Notes under the pieces: model-generated | Database searches by the model: none | What the model saw: the letters and a program-made list of their open reading frames with translations, nothing else | What the model was told of the DNA's origin: nothing | Program-made: the position numbers and the translations under genes | In this document: positions 36,731 through 50,630 of the stretch, in pieces | Numbering within the stretch: position 1 is the stretch's first letter | Layout of the letters: each line of letters begins with the position of its first letter | Source: Atrina japonica | Taxonomy: Eukaryota > Mollusca > Bivalvia > Pterioida > Pinnidae | NCBI GenBank assembly: GCA_030159075.1 | Contig: BROG01000112.1 | Coordinates: 1,424,042-1,488,041 of the forward strand | Direction: 5' to 3' | Length of the DNA: 64,000 bases

Positions 36731-38235
36731 ATACACATGCACACACTGAGATAGGAACATATACATGCACACACTGAGATAGGAACATATACATGCACAC
36801 ACACAGATAGGAACATACACATGAATACACAGAGATAGGACGTATACGTGTACACACAGAGAAAGGAACATATACATGTACACACAGAGATAGGAACATA
36901 CACATGCACACACAGAAATAGAAACATACACATGCACACACACAGATAGGAACATACACATGAATACACAGAGATAGGAACATATACATGCACACACAGA
37001 GAAAGGAACATAAAAATGTACACACAGAGATAGGAGCATACACATACACACACAGAGATAGGAACATACACATGAATACACAGAGATAGGACGTATACAT
37101 GTACACACAGAGAAAGGAACATAAACATGTACACACAGAGATAGGAACATACACATACACACACAGTGATAGGAACATACACATGCATACACAGAGATAG
37201 GATCATACGCATGTACACACAGAGATAGGAACATACACATGCACACACAGAGATTGGAACATACGCATGTACACACAGAGATAGGAACATACACATGTAC
37301 ACACAGAGATAGGAACATACGCATGTACACACAGAGAGAGGAACATACACATGCACACACAGAGGAACATACCTATGCACACACAGAGAGGAACATACAA
37401 ATGCACACACAGAGAGAGGAACATACACATACACACACAGAGAGAGGAACATACACATGTACACACAGAGATAGGACGTATACGTGTACACACAGAGAAA
37501 GGAACATATACATGTACACACAGAGATAGGAACATACACATGCACACACAGAAATAGAAACATACGCATGTACACATGCACATACACACAGAGATAGGAA
37601 CATACACACACAGAGAGAAACATACACACAGATAGGAACATACCTATGCACACACAGAGAGGAACACAAATGCACACACAGAAGAGGAACATACACAGAG
37701 AGAGGAACACACACAGAGATAGGACGGAACATGTACACACAGAGACATATACATGTACACACAGTGATAGGAACATACACATACACACACAGAAATAGAG
37801 ATAGGACATGCATACGCAGATAGGAACATACACATGAATACACAGAGATAGGAACATACACATGCACACACAGAAAAAGGAACACACATGCACGCATGGA
37901 ACATACACATACACACACAGATAGGAACATACACATACATACACAGAGATAGGAACATACGCATGTACACACAGAGATTGGAACATACGCATGTACACAC
38001 AGAGATAGGAACATACACATGCACACACAGAGATTGGAACATACGCATGTACACACAGAGATAGGAACATACGCATGTACACACAGAGAGGAACATACAC
38101 ATGCACACACAGAGAGAGGAACATACACATACACACACAGAGAGAGGAACATACACATACAAACACAGAGAGAGGAACATACACATACACACAGAGAGGA
38201 ATATATACATGTACACACACAGATAGGAACATATA
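36731..38235. repeat. 28-bp minisatellite, about 1.5 kb
   Basis: The unit is about 28 bases, of the form CATGCACACACAGAGATAGG plus AACATACA, repeated roughly fifty times with many variants of AGAGAGAGG, AGAGATTGG and TACGCATG. Because 28 is not a multiple of three, the pattern passes through all three frames, and the minus strand has almost no stop codons in any of them. This yields a spurious 534-codon open frame rich in Cys, Val, Tyr and Leu. It lies about 560 bases upstream of exon 34549-36167, inside the 12.4-kb intron. I do not regard it as coding. Confidence 0.95.
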
Positions 38236-39104
38236 CACACACAAGGAAAACACCCCAGAGGTACACAAATGCATAAACATTCAAATTATACTACCAGTAA
38301 GTTAAAAAATGACAATTACGCAATTATCTTAAATATTTTAAATTAGAGTTAATACGGAAACAATGGTAGACTATATAGATCATATATATATATATATATC
38401 ATTTATAGATCATCCGTGACCAAATTTAATGTCATTGAACGGGCCATCACAGCCTGGCTTAGGACGGTTTGCTTTAAAACCACAACACACCGATTATATT
38501 GTTAGCACACCATAAATAGCATTAGTTTTTTCGCTAGTGCAAAATGACACGTATTTTTGCACCATCAAATATCGCATTTATTATATTTTTGTTTATACAT
38601 GTAGTTTTAACAAGACATATATTATCAAATTGATCGGTATGTTTTGATTTTGATACTTTACCAAAGTTACTTTACTTTACAGAAGCTACAAAGATTCGAA
38701 TCTACTATATCAATTCTATATAAAAAGAATTTTTACAAATAATTTATTGAACAATTCTGTAATGAAACCATCTTAACTTTATATCAGTAAACAATGTGAC
38801 CTGATTATTTTGTATAAGCCACCAAGATAGCTCAGGATAAAAAAATTAGGTCTCGTTCCTAATTCCCTTCGTGTTTTAGTTCACTACTGGAATGATTGGT
38901 ATCAAAAATATGTTTGACCCCTTTTGAATTTTTCAACAGAATTTGACTAAATCTAGAGCTGAATGGAATTTTGTGTGACAGTAGGTCTTGTCAACTACTC
39001 CAATTATATTTCACAATACCATAGTATCAAGTAAAAGAAATATTTAACATAAACTTATTGCAAAAGTTAATATAACTTAATATTTCACCATTCTTTTAAA
39101 AAAC

Positions 39105-39106
<2 letters not shown>

Positions 39107-39184
<78 letters not shown>
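39107..39184. repeat. (AT)n microsatellite
   Basis: About 78 bases of uninterrupted AT, 300 bases from the distal end of the LINE at 39480. Confidence 0.97.
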
Positions 39185-39187
<3 letters not shown>

Positions 39188-39479
39188 TAAATCCTATTTC
39201 AAATCATTTTATAATAAACTACTTCATTATTTATCTTATATGTTCGTGAAATCATATTGAGTGAAATAAGGAATTTTCATCTGCATTAATAATATTTCTA
39301 GCGTGATAAAAGATTTTAAAACATCACGCCAAAATATATTTGTTTTTTTCAATGCTAAAAGCATAAAGTAGGAAGCATCAAAATTTAAATGATATTTGAA
39401 ACTGCTTGGTGAGGTATCAAACAGAAGAGTGTACCAATACAATTAAGCCGAGCTCGGCGGATCAATATAATTTTCACAC

Positions 39480-41230
39480 TCTAAATGAAAGCGTTAAGAC
39501 AAATCATATGGATCCCCCAGTTGCATGATCTTGTATTAAAATTTTCCTACCAATATTATCATTTTCTTTTTTCCGAATAAACTTATAGAAAAGAGTCCTT
39601 AGATTTCTTGGATATCTTTTTTGATTTGGTAGACTGATAAACAAATGAGTAAGTTTTGGTAATATTATAGACTTTACTAGATTTATTTTACATGCTGTAC
39701 TTATAAGACGTCTATTCCATGATTTTATATGTTCTTTATCTTTAATTTAACTTTCATAATTATATTCACAAGGTTTACTGAAAAAATATAATTTCAAGGA
39801 ATGTAAAGGTTTTTTCTGATCACCATAAATTGTATTAATTATTTATAACAACGTTATTGTTTACCAAAGAGCCTATTTTAATACAGATTGTCCAATGGTA
39901 ATATGGTTTGAGACCAGAAAATTTGATCAATTGGTCTATATGCGACAATGACGAATTTTCACTTCCATCAGTTAATACTGCCGTATCATCAGCATATTGA
40001 ATGAGTTTGTATTTGTTATTTTTATGGATATACCCTTGATATCTCAGTTTTCCCTTAACATTGCCCCATAATTGTAACAACTAGCAAGAAAATTTAAAAG
40101 GAAGCAGGGTCACCTTGCCTTGCAGGCATGCTTTATTTTGAAGTAAGGTGACATACGGTCATTTTGTAATATGCATAATTAAAAATTCGCGAAAGAATGC
40201 TTATCCAACATTGAATGCTTTCTTTAGAATTGAAGAATTTAGATATGTTTCCAACAAACTTTTTCAAAGCCGACCATTGATATAATTCCCGGAATATTAT
40301 TTTCTTTACATGTAAGCATTATAACATATACAATTCTAGTGTTTTCACCTCCATATCTCCCATGGAAAAAGCAATCTTGGTTTTCATTAATAATTTTAGG
40401 TAAAATATTGTAAACATAAAACATAAGTTATAATGCTCAAGACGATCGTTTCTGTCATTTAGACTTCATCAGTTGAGGTCAAATTTAAATAGATGTTCTA
40501 ATAAGTACAGCAAGTAAAAAGAAAGTGGTATCAGACAAGGCCAAATAATAAATCTAAATGTATAATCAAAATCCGTTTAAGAGTAACCATTGTAAAAAGA
40601 CGGCTATCTTAGCTGTATAAGAATTTAGAAATTAAATGTGCTATCAGTGACAAATATGACTTTAGTATAAGATTATCAGCAGGTGCCGAAATACCAGGTT
40701 CTAGGTTTATGTATACTCTCGGGGACTCAAATGGTCCACAAGCAGTGACAACGACTGATTTAATATTTTGCTTACAATTATCCCTGTCAAATTTTATCAT
40801 TTACATTTAATGGAGACATAGGTCGCCAGTTTTTATGTATTCTCTAGGTTTATTACCCTTGGAATAGTTGATATTTCACTTTACTTCCGTGATGGTGATA
40901 ACTCTTCTTTATAAAACTACTTAGAAACTACTTAGAAAAGATTTGTAGACAAAATCACCAAAGTCAGTCCAAACAAATTAAAAAAATCAGCACCAAAACC
41001 ATCACGACTAGGTGTTTTGTTATTTTTACATCGTGTAAGTGCTTCTAAAATATTTGATTTCAGTATCTTATTTTCTAAAATATTTTTGTCAGTTCTTTTG
41101 AATATTATTATTATTTAATATTGTATTTAAATCAATGTTATCTAGTACATCATCTCTTGATTTCATTTAATATATTTCTTTGATCCGTTATTTAATTTCC
41201 TTTATCATGAATTATTTTATTAATGTTTTA
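39480..41230 (-). mobile_element. Decayed LINE, split by another repeat
   Basis: On the minus strand the same LINE type as at 30-31.7 kb is visible. Pieces are CKNNKTPSRDGFGADFF near 41000, then after a 370-base interruption YNILPKIINENQDCFFHGRY and NNIPGIISMVGFEKV (40239-40420), YKLIQYADDTAVLTDGSENS (about 39950-40020, the YADD catalytic motif) and RNLRTLFYKFIRKKE near 39570. Many stops and frameshifts show decay. It lies in the 12.4-kb intron in the gene's own orientation. Confidence 0.8.
40430..40800 (-). repeat. Dispersed repeat B inserted in a LINE
   Basis: On the minus strand this shows the family landmarks GGTATTTCGGCACCTG, CTGATGAAGTCTAAATGACA and CGTCTTGAGCATTATAAC. LINE-like coding text lies on both sides. 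Part of the LINE is missing at the junction. Confidence 0.65.
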
Positions 41231-41923
41231 TACCCTTGAGCATTTTAATGCCAATAGGTATATAGGGATCATGCAGATTCCGCCTCTCCACCGTTTTTCT
41301 GCAGTCTCCAAACAATATAGTACACTAATACTAAGGTTTTCATTGTGTTAGCTCTTTCTAATCATGTATTTGTTACAACTTCTACCATATTGGCTTAATG
41401 ATAAGGCCGATAAAGGAATCGATACATTAGGCTTACTATTCATTTGCACAAATTAGGATATAATTCTATAACTCGTATGAATACAGAGATTCGAAGAGAG
41501 ACCAAGAGCTAGTGTCGCCACTGTTTCGGAGTTTGCGAAGTAATCATCGTGAATTTCCTACCCATGTAGATGTTAAACCATCATCTCCTTCTTTGCGAGT
41601 TTAACAACTTTTATCTTTTTATTATATATTTTGACAGTGCAATTGGAATCTCTGATAATTTAAATGTAACTTATTAAATTATTATTAAAATGTAATTATC
41701 ATGTTGTACTATATTTATAGGTCGATATTTTTCCTCCAAAGTTCCACATCGATCTACATCAAATACCTAACTTATATCTGCATTTCCCCATTTGATCATC
41801 ATATTTCAATTTTATTTACTGGATAATCTAGGGGCCTACTCCAAACACCTATTTGTAATTAAACTTAATAGAACTACTAAATGTGACATCGTGTGTGCGT
41901 AATACACTGTGTACATGATATAT

Positions 41924-42075
41924 AAAAATTTCAGATACCAAAGTATAAATCAATAGAATGTCCAGGACATAGATACAAATCTGGTAAAAATGGACAAACA
42001 CGGACCTCTGGAAACCAAGAGGTGGGATCAGGTGCCATGGAGGAGTAAGCATCCCCTGTAGAACGGTCACAAAAT
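41924..42075 (+). repeat. Dispersed repeat A, copy 3
   Basis: It has CAGATACCAAAGTATAAATC, AATGTCCAGGACATAGATAC, CCAAGAGGTGGGATCAGGTG and CCATGGAGGAGTAAGCATCC, and is the best match to copy 1. Confidence 0.7.
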
Positions 42076-45000
42076 AATTGTCTTTCAAGTTACGATAAGA
42101 AATTCAAGATTATGTAAGAAACTGCGTTATAAACATTGGCGCCCCGATTTGGACAGAACACTACAAGATATGTTCACTGGAACTTGACTTTCAACTAATA
42201 AGGGTACGCGGCAGTGTTTGAAGTTTTGGAATAAGTGTTACAAAAACAAATTGTTTGTAAGCTTTTAAAATCAAAATCCTATCTAGTAATGTACAGTAAA
42301 ATGTTGTTTTAGCATTAGTTATTAAACATAAATATTTTTGTGTTCTCCTATCCATGCTTCATTTCTGCCGACGTAGACCCATCTCCCATTTCGACCTATT
42401 CAATACTTAATCCTGGATTTTTGCCAAATATCAGCTAGTCGATCCACCCTCCCACATTTACATAGGGGCAATAAAATACGGCACAATTCATGAATGTCGA
42501 TCAGGGTACTGCAACTTATTATTCAATAAATTCATTACACCTCGCGAATCTGTTTTACAAGGAGATTAAATGTGTTCAAAACCCCACTGGGCATGAATAA
42601 TATTGTTGTCAGATTCTATCAGGAAAGTATCTTGCAGACAATAAAGTAATGTTTTTTTTCTCTTAAGTATTTAAAACATCCTTATGTTTATTCAAATGCC
42701 TTTAACCTCTACAGTTAAGGGAGTACACTTGAAATGTTTCTATTCTTAATGAAAGGTTATAATAAACATGTATAAACATTGAAATAAAATCCAACGATGC
42801 CGCTTTTTAAGTCCAGATGATGGGGGGGGGGCTGCCAAATTTTATCGAGTCAGATTATTTATACTGCTGTGGCAGGGCAGAATATTTGTTCTTCTAGCAG
42901 ACCAGAGACGGATTATTTATTTTCTTCAGTTTCTTTTGCCTCTGTTTGTAGTCAGAAATGTAACATATCGCAGTAGCGGATCTAGAATTTTTTCAATGTG
43001 GATTTGAGGGTGTAACATATATTTATGCTTTTTAACACTGATACAGCTCTATAATATGTACATTATTGCACATTGGATTTTTGTGAAGCAAGATTTCACT
43101 AGGGAAAAAGGTGACACACTGTAGCATTTGACAGAAATTTGGAAGCCTGAACAGGCATTTTATTAGCTTAGTGGCATGACACAAAACTACACCTGTCCAC
43201 CTGATTAATGTTTCACACTGATTTTTCATCTCAAAAAGACTTTTTTCATTATGCAAACATAATTCCTGCCAAAATCCAGGCAACAGATCATAGCAATAAC
43301 GTGACATAAAAACATAAAAGGGGAAAAACTCACATAAAAGGTACATAACCCCCATAGGCGACGATGTCACAACTTCACCATGTTAACATTTTTGTAGAAC
43401 TATGCGTGCCGAATATTTTTGCAATTTTCATTATCTTTCTATCTATTACACTTTGCGGGATAATGACAAAAAAGTCAAAACATGAAAAATCGACTAAAAA
43501 GGGGAGATATCTCTCATAAGTGTCGACTTGACAATTTCCACCAAAATAAATAATAAATGGTAGATTTTTGCATTTTAAGGTAAATACTTTTTCTATCTAA
43601 AAAAATTTTAAAAAAAAGTTAAAAAAACATGGGTTATTAAAGTAAAAAATATCTGCTGACTCATATGTTCTATTTTTGCCATGACAGAAATGTTTGGCCC
43701 CAGCCCCCTTTTTTCTGCAAACTTTCTGCGGCTTCAATTTGGAAAACTGCATGTTAAGTATGATTTAAATGGTTTTTGAGTAGAAGTTGGAAATGTCTAA
43801 GATTAAAAAAACACTTATCTGTTTATTTAGGTGTCTGTGACCATGACCTTTAACTTAATGACCTTGAATGTTTGTCAAAATCAACCTTATATAATTCCTT
43901 ACTACTTTCCAATTTACCTTGGTATACAGAAAGTCATTCAGTTTTGAGGTATAAAGCTATTTCAGTATTTATATAAAACTGTACCCTATGTTACTAAGCA
44001 CCCTAGTGATTCGTTTTTGAGTATATTTCGTTTTCATTCCAAATTTCGTAGATATTGACATCAGAATAATGTATTCAAAATATGAAAGTCCCCTGGTCAT
44101 AGGTTCATGGGAGGACAAATTTTAAAGTATCCGGATTTCACACTTTTGGCCCCCTTTGAAGCCCCTGTAAGTCCTACCGCATTTTTTTGTAAATTTGAAG
44201 TCTTGTCATGGATAAATCTCCCTGCTAAATTTGGTTGAAATATGCTTAGTGGCTCTTGAGCAGAAATATATAAAATAGACAAATTAACGGATGTACGAAG
44301 GACATTAATTTTGGTCATAACAATAGCTCACTTGGCACTTCAGGCCGGATGAAGTGAGATGAAATTTATTCCGGATGTCCAATGATTTACTCAGCAAAGA
44401 CACTACTTTGATCCGTATCATGTATAAATGTCTTGATATATTAAGCTACAAATGGCGAGCGTAGCGATTCGACAAAACAAAAGAACGGAATACGGCAAGC
44501 CACTCGAGCCAAACTTAAAAGAAAAATTATCACCACAACGTTAGCAGCACTAAGGCCAGATTATTTATTTTCTTACTAGTAAAGGACATGATTTATTTTT
44601 TTACTAGTAAAGGACAGATGACTTATTTTCGATGGTATGATATATCTGTGTGTCGTTAAATACTTCATAAAATCGAATATGTTACAAAGTAAAAATGAAT
44701 AAGTACCGATTAATAATCGAAACTGAAGTCCATTAGAACAAGACGGATTAGATGTTCAAATGGCCTCAACATGAAGAACAATTGCAAATCCCAAATAAAT
44801 AGAACCAGGTGTTCAGAAGGAAAGAAAGAAATGTATCTTATATCATATCTGTACATATTGATCATATATAATTAAAAAACATACCACTGATGATTTTCTG
44901 TCAACTTTCACGCTTGTACCTTTGCTTGGTTCTTTTGAGATTGGTGTTTCTGAGTCAGGCATACTTGAAGATACGGAAAATTGAATGTATTAACCAATAT

Positions 45001-46744
45001 TTAATAAGTGACTTAATGGTCGTAATTATCTTATATATCATAATATGTCATACGTTTGTATGTTTATCTTATATATCATAATATGTCATATGTTTGTCAT
45101 TACATCAATATACACGAGTCTGTACATGAAACTCTACATGATAATGAATGCCAAAATCTTAACAGAAGCCAGTGGGACAATACACAATCATTTAGTTTCG
45201 CGAGAACACGGACTTCTGCAAAATTAAAAGAAAGAATTGGGTAATTAAGAGGAATAAGCAGCTCCTGCAAAGTGGTTACCAGGGTTTGATATTCACCCTA
45301 TTATAAACACGTAGGAGTGAAGAAATGAATTCAGATTAATTAAAACATCTTTATGAATTAAACAGACTTTAATGCCCCATGTTTATTTTTTGTCTTACAC
45401 ATAAAGAATTGGTAATTTTTTTAAAGAACGTCATCATCGTTAACCTGTCCGAAATAGAAGTTCTCTATGACTTTACCTTTCCAAAATAAAATCTGATCGG
45501 TCAATCAATAAATCGTGAATGTCGAACCCTGGTCTCAACTGATGAAAGTTCAAAACAGAACTTATGTCTAAACAGTAAATTTTGTCGAAGCGAAACATTT
45601 TATTAGTCCCCTTTCTCACTTGGCGAATGCATTTTTAAAGATATGTAAAGAATGATGGCCTACGGAATTACGTCCCTTTAATTTCTGACCGCTGCGCTCG
45701 ATTGGCGTTGCATGTATTCAGTAGTTCCGGCCTCTCGCGATTATTAAAGTAATAAACGAATTTTACCATTTTCAATCACGTTATACTTTGTCTATTTAGT
45801 TCTGCTCTTTTCCTTTATACAATAACATGATATGTTTTGTTTTGTATCTGAAAAAAATCTTTTATCTTGACCCAGGGTAAATATCTATACAAAATAATTA
45901 AAAGTAATATCACGAAAATAATATTTAGTTTTCTCTATATGAAACAGTATGCACAAATGCCACGAGTCTGGAACCTATGACTGTGCCTGTTGGATGCTAA
46001 AACAACGATTACTAAACGATACCAAAAATAGCAATAAATCATAAACAATATTTGGTAGTTTGCGAAAACGTAAGAAAACAAGACTGTCAATGAGAAGTAA
46101 ACACCAAAACATTAATAGGAGAATTTAAACAAGATGGTATGGCCAGACTGCAAAGTAAAATTTAATCAATAAATCAGACGCAAATATGCTGCCCATGTTT
46201 TTGGAACTCGATCACACAAATGTTTAATTGAAATACAATGTATTTCCAGTATTTTTTCACAAATTTGAGATGTATGAAGGGATATGGAAAATCAGCGAAA
46301 CATGAATTTATTTTTTGTTTGAAGTTTGAATAAAACAACATATGACAACAATAAAACTAGAATATCCTAAACGGTACATAATACGCCCGACATGAATAAA
46401 TTGTGAAAGTCTTTTTCTATGATTGAAATGTTAGTATGTGTTAATATTTTTATACAAGTGCTAGTTTGCTACAGTGACCTTGACTTTCTTTTTATGATAC
46501 AAATAACACATATTTGATCCCGAAACATTCAAGCGAGAACACAGAAAACCAGTTACGAAGGGACATAACTCCAATTCTGCGGAAATTTGAAACACGACAG
46601 GATAACCCGTATTTTATGTTAAACATCATTGCTTGTTGTGATACCATACCAAATATGAAAGAAATTGCAGGAAATACAAAAACGTTTTGGCATTTTGTAT
46701 ATAATGCCCATATTTGGGAATAAAAGGAGCATAACTATACCAAA

Positions 46745-47150
46745 TTACGACTTTGATCCACACCCAAAATTCAAACCCACATAATTCAATTGCACTAGTC
46801 ACAGGTAACCTACTGGCCAAGTATGAAGTCGGTTTCTCTATCATTGCCGAGAATTTGCCAAAATATTGATCCCCACTCCATTACTACTTTGATCTGCCCC
46901 CAAAATTCAAACCCACATAATTCATGGAACAGGTAACCTACAGGCCAAATTAGAAGATTGTTCCTCTATTCATTACCCAGAACTTACTTCAAACTGAAAC
47001 TTTAACTAAAATGTTTATCCCCACCGCATTTACTATTGTAATCCATACCCCAAAATTCAAACCCACATAATTCAATTGTACTTGCCACAGGTAACATACA
47101 GGCAAAGTTTGAAGTCTGTACCTCTATCCATTACTTAGGCCGAAATTCCT
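46745..47150. repeat. Degenerate tandem repeat, unit about 150 bases
   Basis: CCCAAAATTCAAACCCACAT followed by AATTCA and a CAGGTAAC block occurs three times, near 46765, 46900 and 47045, each followed by text ending in CTCTAT.CATT. The units are diverged. Confidence 0.75.
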
Positions 47151-48604
47151 GTCCCAATTTGAAGCGATTTCTTTTTGATAAACTCAGGGGCATGTCTTTC
47201 AATATACTTTCTTCGTAGCAAGATGTCAGTTTAGTGATCGATTTAACAATCTATATCTTATCTTCGACGTCTTATATTTGTTGATATGCTTACTTGATCT
47301 TTTAGATTTATAAATCCTTCATCACGAAGTTATGACATGATATAATACCTTATCTATGAGACGTTTATTCTAGCTATATAGTTTTTTGTATTCACGTCGC
47401 CTGTCTCTATTTTGAACATAAGAAAATCTAAGACGTTCGCTGATTGATTGATCATTAATGCATATTAAAAATTGCATTTATTTCTGTCTTGCTTGCTAAT
47501 TTCAGTTAAATGTACATGTATTTTCAAATCATTCTAAGCTACCATTATTACGAAGACTTTTAAGCAGTGTTAAACAGGGGTACCTGTCCACATTGGTGTT
47601 TTCTTTTTAACCTTGTGTCACAACGGGCAATAAGATTTAGCATCCATTATAGGACAGAAAATAGATAATCCGATTGAGAAATATTATGATCAGCAATTAT
47701 GTTATTTAATTATATAAACATATTATTTTTATAAGGAGCATTAGCTTTGTTTATCTAAATAATTTATTTCGATTTTTTCTACTTTTATTATTTATACTTC
47801 AATGGTAGATGAGAGCTATTCATCGACATAAAAATATTACATTTCTATATATTTTCTGAAAACGTGGCTGAGTCCATTGTGGTATTCATATACAAATAGG
47901 AAGGCTGAGTTAATCAATTGCATTTGAAAATGTGCCAAAACCGGGTTTCTCAAGCAATTTTCACAAAATATATTGGAATTTAGGAGGTTTTATGCCTATA
48001 TAATTTATGTTTCTTTTTTTGTTATTGTGAAGAGCAATTAAAACAGAGGAGATTAAAAAACACAGCTCTTGCCCCTTTAAACAATCTTTAAAATATTGAA
48101 TTTAAAGAGGAATCTTCTTTTTAAGTTATGACAATGCTAGAGAAAGCAACTCGAACGGGTCGGAGTGGTAGAGAGTGTAAAAATGAACTAAAAACTCATA
48201 CAAAGTACTATCAAAGAATTTAATGATAAGTCAAATTATGTTTGGAAAACTCCATTACTGACTTAACTGGTCGCCGCCACGTTTTTTCATGAATTATGGG
48301 TAAATAAAAATGAATCGACATATAGTATTAAGTGAAGGGACTGAGGAAGGATTCAGGCAGAAGTGCAGCGAAATGTGACTCCCTTAGCTGGCAAAATATT
48401 TTTAAAATGCTTGGCGACGTAATAATCTTCCACCCCTCCAGGCATATAATTTGTCAGCTTCCAAATTTCAAAAAATATTTTTTGAAAAGAAGCGTGCCCC
48501 CATAGTCTCGAAATAATTATGGCTTCAAAGATTATCCAGCAATTTAAAACAAAATATATTAAGTGAGGCTCATATGTATCTGGTATATAATTGTGTAACT
48601 CTAC

Positions 48605-48638
48605 TCCATCCCAAAGTCTCGATTCACATCCTAGGACA
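48605..48638 (-). CDS. Possible 34-base microexon of RNF213-like gene
   Basis: After a strong pyrimidine-rich acceptor (TTTTGTTCCCCACAG) the exon reads T GTC CTA GGA and so on, giving VLGCESRLWDG. It begins in phase 2, exactly what the exon at 48887-49178 needs, and stops before GTAGAG in phase 0, exactly what the exon at 34549-36167 needs. The peptide resembles the start of a CBM20-like module (V-G-S-x-L-x-W-D pattern). The donor is weak: GTAGAG instead of GTAAGT or GTGAGT. The reading frame continues open past it to 48353, so a longer exon with another donor is possible. I would treat the acceptor as likely and the end as unsure. Confidence 0.4.
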
Positions 48639-48886
48639 CTGTGGGGAACAAAAGCACGCCTCATACACAGTGAGTAGACCTGTATTAATATATGATTCTT
48701 AGCACAATTGTGGGACTGGTACACGAGGGATCATTTTACGAAAACCTTTTTATCGCGTATTTAGTGTAAATTGCCACCACGCGTAAATATCAACATTTAC
48801 AATATTGAACTTTGAATGACTTTTACAGTGCATTATATAATTTATGTATTTGTATAGAGCAATTTAAGCTAATAAAAATATTTTAC

Positions 48887-49178
48887 CTTTCGTCAATAAT
48901 AACTTCCACCCTTTCCTTAGCTTCTTCAAAAATGCAGTGTTCTAGACATTCTTCAAACATTTTCTTTGACCATTTTTGAATATCCGCCGTCTTCATTTTT
49001 ACTTTGATAATAATATGGCGTTCTAAGGGAGTAAAATCTATGATCTCGAGCCGTCCAAGGTTTGAGTTTTGTAAAATTCCATTCAAATCTCCACTGTTTT
49101 GAAGTTTTTCACACAAGTTTTTCAGTTTGTCTTGTTCAAACTTCCTTCTATCTTTATCTATTATTTCAGCTTTAACAC
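48887..49178 (-). CDS. Upstream exon of RNF213-like gene
   Basis: This 292-base exon has an acceptor ATTTTCAATGCAG above 49178 and a donor GACGAAAG|GTAAAA. It begins with two bases that complete a codon begun by the small exons (A|GT, serine) and ends in phase 2. It encodes about 97 residues that are lysine- and glutamate-rich, helical at first (KFEQDKLKNLCEKLQ), then a beta-like stretch (RLEIIDFTPLERHIIIKVKM), then another helix. No catalytic motif is seen. It may be the N-terminal part of the RNF213-like protein, but I do not recognise the sequence itself; its membership rests on strand, position, phase and codon-like composition. Confidence 0.62.
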
Positions 49179-50279
49179 CTGCATTGAAAATTTCAGATAC
49201 CTTACATATCCTATCCTAATACTTTACCAAATACCAGTAAGTAATTGTTTACTTTGTAAATATAGATGTTACATCAACGTTTTATAATTCAGGGAATTGA
49301 AAACTATACAGATTGTTATAGATAGTTTTCAATTTCCAAAATTGCAAATACTTAATGTAACAGGTTATTTTGAAAGAATATTAATTAGAACTTCCTAGAA
49401 TCAACAAAATTTCATGTTATATATTCTAAATATTTGAATGATTATTCTAAATTGATTAATGTAATTTAACTTTTCTTTATTTACGTAAATTAAGTAAAGA
49501 ACTTAACTTTCTAAAATATTTTGGAGCTGTATTTTCTGTGGACAGGTTAACACACTATAAATATATCAGTGAAATAAACTGTGAAATTCTTTCTTTTCTC
49601 AGTCCTATTTGTAATTATTTTTCTTCACATTAGTATGACATTTTGATATGTCTTTTAGATTAGATTTGTTGTTACGATTTGTAATTTCATTTACTCTGTA
49701 TCGACTTGGGTTATCTTTTCATTGTCACAAAAGCAATGACAGACATATAGCTAACTGACTTTCACCTTTACATCTTTGTTAATCTAAGTCATTAGCTCAA
49801 AACACATCAAAAGGAATTATCGAATAAGCTCTTTAGTTTCTTTAACAACTCCTCCTGATTGGTCAAAATTCAATTCTGATACCAAGTCTGAATGGATTGT
49901 AACATTAGAAATTCAAGATCAATTTGGCAACTGAATAATAAACATCGTGAACCTAATATCAGAATTGCTTCTATTTTCCAAATAGGTAAGCTTGGAATTT
50001 TACACTTAACTTTTATGAATTCAATGTTAATGTTATTCACACTTTTTGCATTCAGTTTGTTTCACAATATGAATTTCTCTTAGTTCTCAATTTATTATCT
50101 GAGTCTACTGGAATTTTAGTTTCGTGACTTTAGATCATTTGTAAACTTTAGGTCTTAAAGAAAATACTTTAAGAATTCATTATAATTGGTAACAGGTTAA
50201 TTGTATTCCTTTTAAGTAACTTCCATTAATTAGAAATGTAATTATATGTTGTTTGTAGTTTATAAGTTGAAACTTTGAA

Positions 50280-50630
50280 TGATTTGCACTGGAGCTTTGT
50301 ATTGTGCAGACCTTATACTATGTAACTGATATACATATTGTCGTCTTTTACTTGATAAAGGCCAAGTGCCCGAAAATTTGTGAAATTTGAGTGTTTTTCT
50401 ATTTTTATTCATACTGATACTTTCCTTTGGAGGACATTAAATTTTATAGGAATTACTTAAAAACTCCTGTGGGCAATATGTGTATAGACGACCTTTTGTT
50501 AAAAATTTGCACTGGAGCTTTGTATTGTGCAGACCTAATACTATGTAACTGATATACATATTGTCGTATTTCACTTGATAAAGGCCAAGTGGCCAAAACT
50601 TTGTGAAATTTGAGTGTTTTTCTGTTTTCT
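50280..50630. repeat. Local tandem duplication, offset about 222 bases
   Basis: The block from GATTTGCACTGGAGCTTTGT to GTGAAATTTGAGTGTTTTTC is present at 50280-50400 and again at 50503-50625 with a few substitutions. It lies in the intron between exon 48887-49178 and small exon copy 1. Nearby text at 49884-49980 resembles part of the array units, suggesting an older, more diverged unit here. Confidence 0.7.

Larger units (their letters stand above)
41240..48350. other. Intronic repeat-rich sequence, no exon recognised
   Basis: It includes repeat A at 41924 and the 150-base degenerate repeat near 46.7-47.1 kb. Other parts carry phrases such as TGACCTTGA that look like old dispersed repeats. 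No coding block in the gene's strand was convincing. Confidence 0.5.

Noticed and set aside
36676..38280. Minus-strand open frame of 534 codons
   Set aside because: It is the translation of a 28-bp minisatellite; two other frames are also open, which shows absence of stops and not coding.
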